Of a stretch of DNA of 64,000 nt, positions 33,514-40,959 are shown piece by piece. The position numbers and the translations under genes are program-made. Under the pieces are notes generated by a model that saw only the letters and a program-made list of their open reading frames with translations, had not been told where the DNA came from and ran no database searches. Source of the DNA: Bacteroidales bacterium (GTDB lineage Bacteria; Bacteroidota; Bacteroidia; Bacteroidales; F082); the NCBI GenBank assembly GCA_017460915.1, contig JAFUAA010000049.1, forward strand, positions 268,547 through 332,546. Direction: 5' to 3'. Every line of letters begins with the position of its first letter. Position 1 is the first letter of the stretch.

Positions 33514-36033
33514 ATGGAAACAAACAAAACCAATACCCGCCCCAATGTGGACGAAGCCGCTTTCTTTGACGAGGATGCCATTAGTGGTTTCAAGTTTAAG
33601 GATGTAGTGTTCCTGATCCTTCGCAACCTGCATTGGTTTGTGCTTTTTGCTGTCATAGGTGGCAGCATCGCCTATTACCAAGTCAGGAAACAGGAACGTA
33701 TCTATGCAAGTTCGGCAACGATCATGATCAAGACCTCGGCAAGTGCAGGCTCTGAGAGCATGCGAGGCTCCTCGGCCGTTAACGCCATCATGGGGCAAGG
33801 CGTGGTGGTGAGTTCGGTCAACAATGAGATGATGGTGCTGAAGTCGCAAACGAACATGGAAAACATGGTTCGTGAGCTGAACCTGAATATCAACTATTCC
33901 TATAAGACCAAGGTGGCCAAACGTAATCTTGATTTGTACAAGTCGTCGCCAGTGGTGGTGTCGTTTCCCGATTTGGACGAACAGTCTTCGGTGTCGTTCA
34001 CGGTCCGTCCCTTGGACGATAACTATGTGATATTGGAGGACATCGGCGGCAATGCGCCTTCCATAAAGGTGAAACTGAATGATACCGTAAGGGTTCCCCA
34101 AAGCAAAATCGTCATTGCCCCAACATGGATCTACAAGGATTACCTGAATGTCCCGATCAGAGTGCAGCACCGACCGTTGTCGTCAGTCGCCTCCTCCTAC
34201 CGCTCACGCATTCGTGTGGGTAGGGATAGCGAAAGGAACACCATACTTCGTCTTTCCTTGCAGGACACTTCACCGCTTCGGGCTTCAGACGCCTTGAACA
34301 TGCTGATTGACGTCTACAATCAGGAGTCGATTGATGACCAGCAACGCGTACTCGACTATTCGGAAACATTCATCAACGACCGTATCAATTACTTGATGAG
34401 CGACATTCAGGACTACGAGCAGGTTTTTGTCGATTTCAAGCGGTCGCATAACCTTATCGACACCAAGTCCTATGGGCAGTCGTACATGGCAAGTAGCGCC
34501 GCCTCGACCGAAGAGGCCAAGAACCTGAGGTCGCAGGCTGATAATGTCCGTTTCCTTATCAACTTCATAGAGAATAACGAAGGACAGGTCATCCCCGTTG
34601 GAGCTACTAGCATCGGTGGGGATGCGACTTCCATTATCAATAAATATAACGACAATCAGGCTACGATAGAGGGATACAGGGCCGATGGGACACTCAACAA
34701 CCCCGTTGCCGTGAACTTGATGGAGTCGCAAGTCACCCTGCGCGCCTCCATTCTGGCCATGCTCGAAAGCAACCTGCAAGGCTTGCAAACCCGTATCGAC
34801 GCCGCAGAGCGTGAGCGCAATTTGGCTAATGCACAGATTCAGTCGGTGCCGACAGCCCAGCTTGAGCTCAATGAAGTGGGACGTATGCAGGACGTCAAGG
34901 AGAAACTCTATTTGCAATTGCTGACCAAGCGAGAAGAATTGCTCCTGACCAGTCCACAACTTGAAGCCACCTCCAGAGTGATTGACTATGCCCACCCAAA
35001 TACCAAGCCCGTAGCTCCTAACGAGAGGAAAAACGTGATGATGGGTCTGCTCATCGGACTTGCCGTGCCAGTCGCATTCATGCTGGTTTACCGTTTGCTC
35101 GACACCGCCATCCATGATAGGACCGATGTCCAAAAGAGTACGAATACGCCATTCTTGGGAGATGTGCCGCTTGACAAGGGGGCCGATGGTCATGCCATTA
35201 AGGTGCGGGAAAATGGTCGCGACTCGGTTTCAGAGGCATTCCGCTTGATACGTTCGAGCCTCGAGTACATGAAAGACCGGGCTGAAAACGGACATGTCAT
35301 CATGTTTACTTCCTTTATGGTCTCTTCAGGAAAGACCTTCGTGTCAACCAACCTGGCTACCAGTTTCGCCTTGGCCAAGAGGAAAACCATCTTGGTCGAC
35401 TTGGATATCCGCAAAGGTACCTTGTTTAGGGTGTTCAATGTCAACACGCGTGCCGGCGTGTCGAATTATCTGTCGGGGAAGACCGACGACATCGACGACA
35501 TCATCCATTCCGACACGACCACACCCAATCTGGATGTCATCTTCTCGGGTCCGGTTCCGCCCAACCCGGCCGAATTGCTGATGAGCACACGCCTTGACCA
35601 TCTTATCACCGAATTGCGCAAACGTTACGAGTATATCTTCCTTGATAATGTTCCTCTGGGCATGGTGGCCGACTCCGACATCGTGAAGCGCGTGGCCGAT
35701 ACCACCATCATGGTGCTTCGCGCTGGCAAGACCGACAAACGTTTGCTCTTCGACGTGGATAAGTTCTACAAAGACGGCAAGTTCCCGAACCTCTGCATCG
35801 TACTCAATGCCATCAGAACGAAGAAGCGTGGCTATGGTTATTATGGCTACGGCTACGGCTATGGCTATGGCTATGGCTACGGCTATGGTTATGGTTACGA
35901 CAACGAAGAAAGAAGACGCAAGAAGTGGTATGAGAAACTCTTCCCACACCTTTTCCCGCAACATCATCATCGTCACCATCATCATACAAACGGTACGAAG
36001 CTGGTTAGTTCTCATGACAACGGAAAGGAATAG
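33514..36033 (+). CDS. polysaccharide co-polymerase / tyrosine autokinase (Wzc)
   Basis: 839 aa. A Wzz domain with a first membrane helix (FVLFAVIGGSIAYY) and a long periplasmic coiled-coil part, a second membrane helix (VMMGLLIGLAVPVAFMLVY near 510-530), then the cytoplasmic BY-kinase: Walker A MVSSGKTFVSTNLA near residue 605, Walker A' ILVDLDIRKG near 627 and a Walker B region YEYIFLDNVP. The C-terminus has an unusual Gly-Tyr repeat followed by a His-rich tail (HHHRHHHH), replacing the normal irregular tyrosine cluster. ATG 33514 preferred over TTG 33505. The phosphatase gene follows after 6 bases. Confidence 0.93.
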   Translation: METNKTNTRPNVDEAAFFDEDAISGFKFKDVVFLILRNLHWFVLFAVIGGSIAYYQVRKQERIYASSATIMIKTSASAGSESMRGSSAVNAIMGQGVVVSSVNNEMMVLKSQTNMENMVRELNLNINYSYKTKVAKRNLDLYKSSPVVVSFPDLDEQSSVSFTVRPLDDNYVILEDIGGNAPSIKVKLNDTVRVPQSKIVIAPTWIYKDYLNVPIRVQHRPLSSVASSYRSRIRVGRDSERNTILRLSLQDTSPLRASDALNMLIDVYNQESIDDQQRVLDYSETFINDRINYLMSDIQDYEQVFVDFKRSHNLIDTKSYGQSYMASSAASTEEAKNLRSQADNVRFLINFIENNEGQVIPVGATSIGGDATSIINKYNDNQATIEGYRADGTLNNPVAVNLMESQVTLRASILAMLESNLQGLQTRIDAAERERNLANAQIQSVPTAQLELNEVGRMQDVKEKLYLQLLTKREELLLTSPQLEATSRVIDYAHPNTKPVAPNERKNVMMGLLIGLAVPVAFMLVYRLLDTAIHDRTDVQKSTNTPFLGDVPLDKGADGHAIKVRENGRDSVSEAFRLIRSSLEYMKDRAENGHVIMFTSFMVSSGKTFVSTNLATSFALAKRKTILVDLDIRKGTLFRVFNVNTRAGVSNYLSGKTDDIDDIIHSDTTTPNLDVIFSGPVPPNPAELLMSTRLDHLITELRKRYEYIFLDNVPLGMVADSDIVKRVADTTIMVLRAGKTDKRLLFDVDKFYKDGKFPNLCIVLNAIRTKKRGYGYYGYGYGYGYGYGYGYGYGYDNEERRRKKWYEKLFPHLFPQHHHRHHHHTNGTKLVSSHDNGKE
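35830..35898 (+). repeat. 6-bp repeat encoding the Gly-Tyr tail of Wzc
   Basis: About eleven GGCTAT/GGCTAC/GGTTAT units encode alternating Gly and Tyr at the C-terminus of Wzc. The unit keeps the frame, so copy-number change would alter the number of phosphorylatable tyrosines. Confidence 0.9.
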
Positions 36034-36039
36034 TGTTTG

Positions 36040-36771
36040 ATGATGTTTGGATTTCGACATAAATTGCCCGTGGATTTTTTCCAAGGCGCTTGCGATGTGC
36101 ATTGCCACCTGTTGCCTGGTGTCGACGATGGCTTTGCCACCGCTGAGAAGTCGCTGCAAGCCCTGAAGAAGCTGGAGGAACACGGCGTTGAGAAAATGAT
36201 TCTGACTCCGCATTTCATGAAGGACTATCCGCTGAACAACCGCGCTAGTATCATGGCTGAGTTTGAGGCCTTTAGGTCGGAAGTGGCGGATTCATGCAAG
36301 ATCGAGTTGCGGCTCGCGGGCGAATACATGCTTGATGCGAATTTCATGACGCATTTCGAGCAGGGTTTCCTGACTTTGGACAAGGACGGAAAGCACGTGC
36401 TTTGCGAAACGTCTTATCTGATGTATGAGCAGGGCGTCACAGAGATGCTGTATGACGTGATGTGCGCGGAATTGCAGCCTGTCATAGCCCATCCGGAAAG
36501 GTACGAATATGCGAAGAAGGACAACTATTACCGTTGGAAGGACAAAAGTTACGAGTTTCAACTGAACCTGCTGTCCTTGGCAGGCACTTATGGCCAGGGA
36601 GCGGTGGCTAAGTCGCACTATCTGCTTAAGAATGGCTTTTACGATTACATAGGCTCGGATATGCACGGCTTGAGCAACTTTGAGCGCTTTCTCCCAGAAC
36701 TGCGGCTTTCAACCAAGGAAATCGACCAGTTGTATCGACTGAAAGAAAACAACAAGAGACTGTTCGACTGA
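36040..36771 (+). CDS. tyrosine-protein phosphatase, CpsB/CapC (PHP) family
   Basis: About 243 aa. CDVHCHLLPGVDDGF, MILTPHFMKDYP, VIAHPERYEYAKK and YIGSDMHGLSNF are the four metal-binding motifs of the PHP-type phosphatase that dephosphorylates Wzc-type BY-kinases and so cycles capsule assembly. Two adjacent ATGs (36040, 36043) are possible starts. It closes the polysaccharide locus; a strong terminator follows 21 bases later. Confidence 0.92.
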   Translation: MMFGFRHKLPVDFFQGACDVHCHLLPGVDDGFATAEKSLQALKKLEEHGVEKMILTPHFMKDYPLNNRASIMAEFEAFRSEVADSCKIELRLAGEYMLDANFMTHFEQGFLTLDKDGKHVLCETSYLMYEQGVTEMLYDVMCAELQPVIAHPERYEYAKKDNYYRWKDKSYEFQLNLLSLAGTYGQGAVAKSHYLLKNGFYDYIGSDMHGLSNFERFLPELRLSTKEIDQLYRLKENNKRLFD

Positions 36772-36792
36772 CCGTTGATATGCCGAAAAGAC

Positions 36793-36827
36793 AAAAATCC
36801 CGATGGGCCAAGCCCATCGGGATTTTT
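36793..36827. terminator. bidirectional rho-independent terminator
   Basis: Perfect 16-bp stem AAAAATCCCGATGGGC with a CAA loop, flanked by A-rich and T-rich arms. It sits between the convergent phosphatase and peptidase genes and can stop transcription from both sides, marking the end of the glycan locus. Confidence 0.93.
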
Positions 36828-36858
36828 GCGTTTTGGGGCAGGTTTGTAGGGCTGCTAG

Positions 36859-39009
36859 TTATTTCAAGCCACGCGCCTTCAAATAAGGCTCGTAGTCAGG
36901 GTCTTGGCCACGGAACTTGCGGTATTGCACCATGCCTTCGTCGTTGCCGCATTCCTGCAGGCAGTTCTTGCGGAACGAGGCGGCCAACTCGGGATTGAAC
37001 AAGTCGTCCGACGACTTGAAGTAGTTGAAGGCATCCTTGTCCAACACCTCGGCCCAAGTGTAGGCGTAATAGCCGGCACTGTAGCCGCCGTTGAAGATGT
37101 GGCTGAAGTTGGTGCTGCGGTAGCGTGGCAGTATTTCGCGCATCAGGCCGATGGCATCCATCTGTTGCTTTTCGAAAGCGTCCACGTCGAGGTCTTGAGG
37201 CTCGGTCAGTTCGTGGAACTTCATGTCGAGGATGGAGGCGGCGATGAGCTCGGTGGTCATGAAGCCTTGGTTGAACAAGGCGCTGTTCTCGATTTTGGCG
37301 ATGAGGCTGTCGGGCATGGGCTCGCCAGTCTCGTAGTGCTTGGCATACATACGAATGACCTCAGGCTCGGCCACCCAGTTTTCCATGATTTGCGAAGGCA
37401 TCTCCACATAGTCGTGGGGCACGTTGCCACAGGTGCGGGTGTATAGGCCGTCGCTGAAGAAGGCGTGCAGCGAGTGGCCAAACTCGTGCCACATCGTCTC
37501 GGTCTCGTCCCAAGTGAGCAGGGCAGGGGTGTTGCCCGAAGCAGGCGTGAAGTTCATTACGAGCGAAACGACGGGGTAAATCTTCTTCCCGTTGATGTCG
37601 TGGCCGCTGGTGCGGAACTCGGTGCACCAAGCGCCGCCGCTCTTCGACTCGCGCGGATAGTAGTCCATATAAAGGATGCCGAGGAAGTCGCCGTTGGCTT
37701 CCTTCACCTCGTAGGTCTCCACACCAGGATAATAGACGGGCAACTCGGTGTTTTGTGTGAAGGTGACGCCATACAACTTATTGGCAGCCATAAACATACC
37801 GTTGCGCACATTGTCGACGGTGAGGTAAGGCTTGATTTGGTTCTCGTCGAAGTCGTATTTGGCCTTGCGGAGTTTTTCGGCGTAATACCACCAGTCCCAG
37901 CCTTGAAGCAAGACCTGTTCGTCCGTGTGCGGGTTTTGCGCCATTTTCTCTGCGTCGGCAATGGCTTGCATCTCGGCGAGTTCCTTCTTGGCCAATTCCT
38001 GTGCGGGCTTGAAAATGTCGATGAGGAACTTGTCGACGGTCTTAGAATCTTGCGCCATGTTGACGGCGAGCACATAGTCGGCATAGTTCTCATAACCAAA
38101 CAGATGCGCCTTTTTCACGCGGAGGCTCACCATCTCGTTGATGAGTTTCTTGTTGTCGTATTCGTTGTTATTATCGCCACGGTTGTAGTAGGCCTTGTAC
38201 ATCTGCTCGCGTAGGTCGCGGTTGTCGGCGAATTGCAGGAAGGGGATGAGGCTGGGCTTGCTCAAGGTGAACACCCATTTGCCTTCCAGACCGTCGGCCT
38301 TGGCTTGCTCGGCGGCGGCATCGATGCTGGTTTGGGGCAGGCCGGCGAGGTCTTGCTTATCTTCGATAACGAGTTTGAAATTGCTGTTCTCTTTCAGCAG
38401 GTTGTTGCCGAATTGCAGGCTCAAGGTGGAGAGACGCTCGTTGATTTGGCTCAACTCGGCTTGCTTGTCGGCAGGCAGGGCGGCGCCGTTGCGTACGAAG
38501 TCCTGCTCGTACTTCTCGACGACGCGGATTTGCTGGTCGTCCAAGCCCATTTCGTTGCGGTGCTGATACACATAGTCGATGCGCTCGAAGAGTTTCGGGT
38601 TCATCATGATGCTGTCGCTGTGCTTCGAGAGCATAGGCAGCACCGTTTCGGCGATTTTCACCATCTCGTCGTTGGTGAGGCATTCGTTGAGGTTGAAGAA
38701 CACGTTGCTCACGCGGGTGAGGATTTGCCCTGACTTGTCGTAAGGCAGAATGATGTTCTCGAAAGTGGGCGTTTCGGCATTGTTGACGATGGCTTCCACT
38801 TCGGCCAGTTGCTCTTTCATACCCGCCTCAAAAGCAGGCAGATAGTGCTCGTTCTTGATTTGGTCGAACGGCGGCACTTGGAAAGGCGTCGTGTATTCCG
38901 TGAGGAACGGATTCGGGGTTTCGGTCTCGGCCTGATGCTCATTGTTCGAGGCGCACGAGGCCATGGTGATGACGCTTAAGGCAATCATGTTGATGAGTTT
39001 TTTGGACAT
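36859..39009 (-). CDS. dcp: peptidyl-dipeptidase Dcp-like M3 metallopeptidase (lipoprotein)
   Basis: 716 aa. The N-terminus is a lipoprotein signal with Cys19 (TMASC), so it is envelope-anchored. The zinc-binding HEFGHSLHAFF motif is near residue 506, with the downstream Glu in VEMPSQIMENW, as in M3 oligopeptidases; PFDQIKNEHYLPAFEAGM at the N-terminus is the Dcp/OpdA family opening. Removes C-terminal dipeptides from oligopeptides. It is the only clear minus-strand gene of the window, convergent to the capsule genes, with its own promoter. Confidence 0.93.
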   Translation of the reverse strand: MSKKLINMIALSVITMASCASNNEHQAETETPNPFLTEYTTPFQVPPFDQIKNEHYLPAFEAGMKEQLAEVEAIVNNAETPTFENIILPYDKSGQILTRVSNVFFNLNECLTNDEMVKIAETVLPMLSKHSDSIMMNPKLFERIDYVYQHRNEMGLDDQQIRVVEKYEQDFVRNGAALPADKQAELSQINERLSTLSLQFGNNLLKENSNFKLVIEDKQDLAGLPQTSIDAAAEQAKADGLEGKWVFTLSKPSLIPFLQFADNRDLREQMYKAYYNRGDNNNEYDNKKLINEMVSLRVKKAHLFGYENYADYVLAVNMAQDSKTVDKFLIDIFKPAQELAKKELAEMQAIADAEKMAQNPHTDEQVLLQGWDWWYYAEKLRKAKYDFDENQIKPYLTVDNVRNGMFMAANKLYGVTFTQNTELPVYYPGVETYEVKEANGDFLGILYMDYYPRESKSGGAWCTEFRTSGHDINGKKIYPVVSLVMNFTPASGNTPALLTWDETETMWHEFGHSLHAFFSDGLYTRTCGNVPHDYVEMPSQIMENWVAEPEVIRMYAKHYETGEPMPDSLIAKIENSALFNQGFMTTELIAASILDMKFHELTEPQDLDVDAFEKQQMDAIGLMREILPRYRSTNFSHIFNGGYSAGYYAYTWAEVLDKDAFNYFKSSDDLFNPELAASFRKNCLQECGNDEGMVQYRKFRGQDPDYEPYLKARGLK

Positions 39010-39040
39010 ATAGTTCGTTTTTTGCGTTGCTAATTTGCCG

Positions 39041-39048
39041 CAAAGATA
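39041..39048 (-). promoter_or_regulatory. -7 box for the dcp gene
   Basis: On the minus strand the bases read TATCTTTG, 31 bases upstream of the dcp start codon. It is divergent from the box at 39123. Confidence 0.65.
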
Positions 39049-39122
39049 CTGCTTTAATGAAGTTTTTTGGCAAGCGGGCAGAAAAAATCTCTCAAAAAAC
39101 TTGCATAATCGATTTCTTTTCG

Positions 39123-39130
39123 TATATTTG
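39123..39130 (+). promoter_or_regulatory. -7 box (TATATTTG), divergent from dcp
   Basis: TATATTTG followed by GCAG, the commonest form of the Bacteroidales start region. It would drive a transcript through 39153-40689. Confidence 0.6.
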
Positions 39131-39152
39131 CAGCCAGAAACGACAACGACCC

Positions 39153-39437
39153 ATGAAACGCATAGCAGAAATACTATCCCGTTTCCTCCGAGCCGCTATC
39201 GCAAGATGGACGCTCGCAAGCGTTGTGTTTCCTCTTACCCTTTTCTTCTTCAATCGACAGATAAAAAATGATTTATGTGGGTGCTGGGTGAAAAACTGCG
39301 GCAAGACACAAGGCTGGCAATGGTGCCGCCTTGCCACCGAACTAAGGCGGTTGGGGAAGAACAAGTTCATTGAGCCAACCGCCTCGCCATTGCAGAGGCT
39401 TGCCGTTGGCGGGGCGAATCCGAAACATAGGCGGTGA
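39153..39437 (+). CDS. possible small protein or structured leader
   Basis: A 94-codon frame starts 22 bases after a good -7 box and begins MKRIAEILSRFLRAAIARW followed by a hydrophobic stretch (SVVFPLTLFFF). The second half has no protein-like look and overlaps a DNA hairpin (GGCGGTTGG at 39346-39354 pairing with 39375-39383). I do not recognise it. The 39010-39526 gap of about 500 bases otherwise holds only the two promoter boxes; it could instead be a long structured 5' leader of the lipoprotein gene at 39527. Confidence 0.3.
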   Translation: MKRIAEILSRFLRAAIARWTLASVVFPLTLFFFNRQIKNDLCGCWVKNCGKTQGWQWCRLATELRRLGKNKFIEPTASPLQRLAVGGANPKHRR

Positions 39438-39526
39438 GACAACAAGACACCCCCGAATCGCATGGCAAAACGAGGAGGGATGCGCACGAAGCCAAAACAA
39501 TATCATAAACATAAATCTACAGAAAG

Positions 39527-40357
39527 ATGAAACACAAGAATAAACTGCGGGTTGCCCTTTGTGCGGCAACCGTCGTTGTTGCGGCGGCGTTCTTCGCCTG
39601 TAGCAAGGAAAAGGAACCCACCACACAGCGGCAAAACGCCTTATGTGACATGAAAACACCATTAGAACCATCTCAAAACAATTATGATGGTAATGAAATC
39701 TATGGACGTGCTGGCTCTTCAAATAACAACCCCACACCAATCTCGGCTTACCCGAGATGCATCACGGAATTGTTTCACAATCCCGAATATGATATCTGGG
39801 ATTTCTCCAACATTGAACGTCCACACGAATTTGATACTGCAGGATACCATACGTTTTTAATACCGCCGAAAGATGAATTTATGGCAGGATTCAACGGACT
39901 TATAATAACGACGGAAAGAAATCCCGACTCAAATATTGAGGAAATCTCTCAACGCTATGTTATGAGTTTTCCTCTTGATTGCTGGGATGGCTTTGACCCA
40001 ATGTGGTATTATAACCATAACGAACTGGCATACGTGGAGTTTTTGTCCTATGACTACACAGAAATGTTTTACTGTGGGTATTGGGACGTTAGAAATGATA
40101 GAATCGAATTAACAAGAAGTGGTTCGGGAAGTGGATACTGGAATTATGCAACTGGAGGATTTCATGTGACCGAATTCCTTCCTTTATGGGAACTCATTCA
40201 TTGGAGAGATTTCAATGATTGTGAACAAGGTTTACTTGTAGCAGAAGGCGTTCTTGATGTTTTAGGCTTTATATGTACAGGAGGAGTAGGTGGTTTTGTC
40301 GCTGGTACTTTTAATGCTTTTGCATTCAATTGGATGCGCAAGAATGCTTGCAATTAA
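39527..40357 (+). CDS. lipoprotein of unknown function
   Basis: 276 aa. Lipoprotein signal peptide with Cys25 (AAFFAC) followed by a polar linker. The middle contains many aromatic residues (YHTFLIPPKDEFMAGF, WDGFDPMWYYNHNE) and no motif I know. The last 45 residues turn hydrophobic and glycine-rich (FICTGGVGGFVAGTFNAF) and could insert in a membrane. The gene is AT-richer than the flanking dcp and debranching genes. Twelve bases downstream is a small three-helix membrane protein, and the two likely work as a pair. No function assigned. Confidence 0.6.
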   Translation: MKHKNKLRVALCAATVVVAAAFFACSKEKEPTTQRQNALCDMKTPLEPSQNNYDGNEIYGRAGSSNNNPTPISAYPRCITELFHNPEYDIWDFSNIERPHEFDTAGYHTFLIPPKDEFMAGFNGLIITTERNPDSNIEEISQRYVMSFPLDCWDGFDPMWYYNHNELAYVEFLSYDYTEMFYCGYWDVRNDRIELTRSGSGSGYWNYATGGFHVTEFLPLWELIHWRDFNDCEQGLLVAEGVLDVLGFICTGGVGGFVAGTFNAFAFNWMRKNACN

Positions 40358-40368
40358 ATTAACCATAT

Positions 40369-40689
40369 ATGAACAAACTGTTTGATTATAAGATATTTGG
40401 TCATGACAGGCCAGTATTGAAGTTTGTAATACTTATTTTATCGGTTTTATGCGCTGCTTTGTTAGGAAGATATCTATTCTGCCTAACAGACGGAAGTCAA
40501 ATGGATTGGGAAGAGTATTCCCTTTTCAGCATGACCTTAATAGTTTTATCAAGCATCAGCTATTTTGCAGGCCGATTGATAGCATACAAGACAAAACTGT
40601 TTTCAAGAGTTCAAAACCGAGACCACATTCTAATTGGTTGTTTTTTTGGATTGTTTATTATTCTTGGAGTGATTCTCGTTATCGTTTGA
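40369..40689 (+). CDS. small membrane protein of unknown function
   Basis: 106 aa with three predicted membrane helices (FVILILSVLCAALLGRY, FSMTLIVLSSISYFAG, IGCFFGLFIILGVILVIV). It follows the lipoprotein gene by 11 bases and shares its low GC. A toxin-immunity-like arrangement would look like this, but nothing in the sequence proves it. Confidence 0.55.
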   Translation: MNKLFDYKIFGHDRPVLKFVILILSVLCAALLGRYLFCLTDGSQMDWEEYSLFSMTLIVLSSISYFAGRLIAYKTKLFSRVQNRDHILIGCFFGLFIILGVILVIV

Positions 40690-40812
40690 GGTGTCGTAAA
40701 GAATCCAAGGTTTTCTAAACCGTCATGCGAAGAGGGCGACTAAAAAGGTCTGAAACCCTGTCTGAGAATCGAATATTTGACAACAGACTCGTATCCCCCT
40801 ACGAATAAAAAA

Positions 40813-40848
40813 AAGAGGATGACTACTTTTTAGTCACCCTCTTCTTTT
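40813..40848 (+). terminator. rho-independent terminator
   Basis: A 13-bp stem (AAGAGGATGACTA with its partner at 40831-40843, one A-C mismatch), 5-base loop, then CTTTT. Ends the lipoprotein/membrane-protein unit. The rest of the 40690-40959 gap holds only the promoter of the debranching gene. Confidence 0.75.
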
Positions 40849-40902
40849 GGTTTTCCATAAAACACAAATGCTGAATAAAAATTCTTCTCTTTTTTCCTTT
40901 TT

Positions 40903-40933
40903 TTGTTTGCATAAAAGAAAATCATTACTTTTG
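40903..40933 (+). promoter_or_regulatory. promoter of the glycogen debranching gene
   Basis: TTG at 40903-40905, 20 bases, then TACTTTTG at 40926-40933, 26 bases before the ATG. Fits the Bacteroidetes consensus. Confidence 0.7.
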
Positions 40934-40959
40934 TAAGTCGTTTTGAAAGAAAAACTATT

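Noticed and set aside
977..36771. Invertible promoters of the Bacteroides capsule type
   Set aside because: I saw no pair of inverted repeats flanking a promoter in the gaps of this locus; most genes overlap with no room for one.
36904..37446. 180-codon plus-strand frame opposite dcp, and similar frames at 37465 and 38233
   Set aside because: Shadow frames of the well-supported M3 peptidase; compositions are not protein-like.
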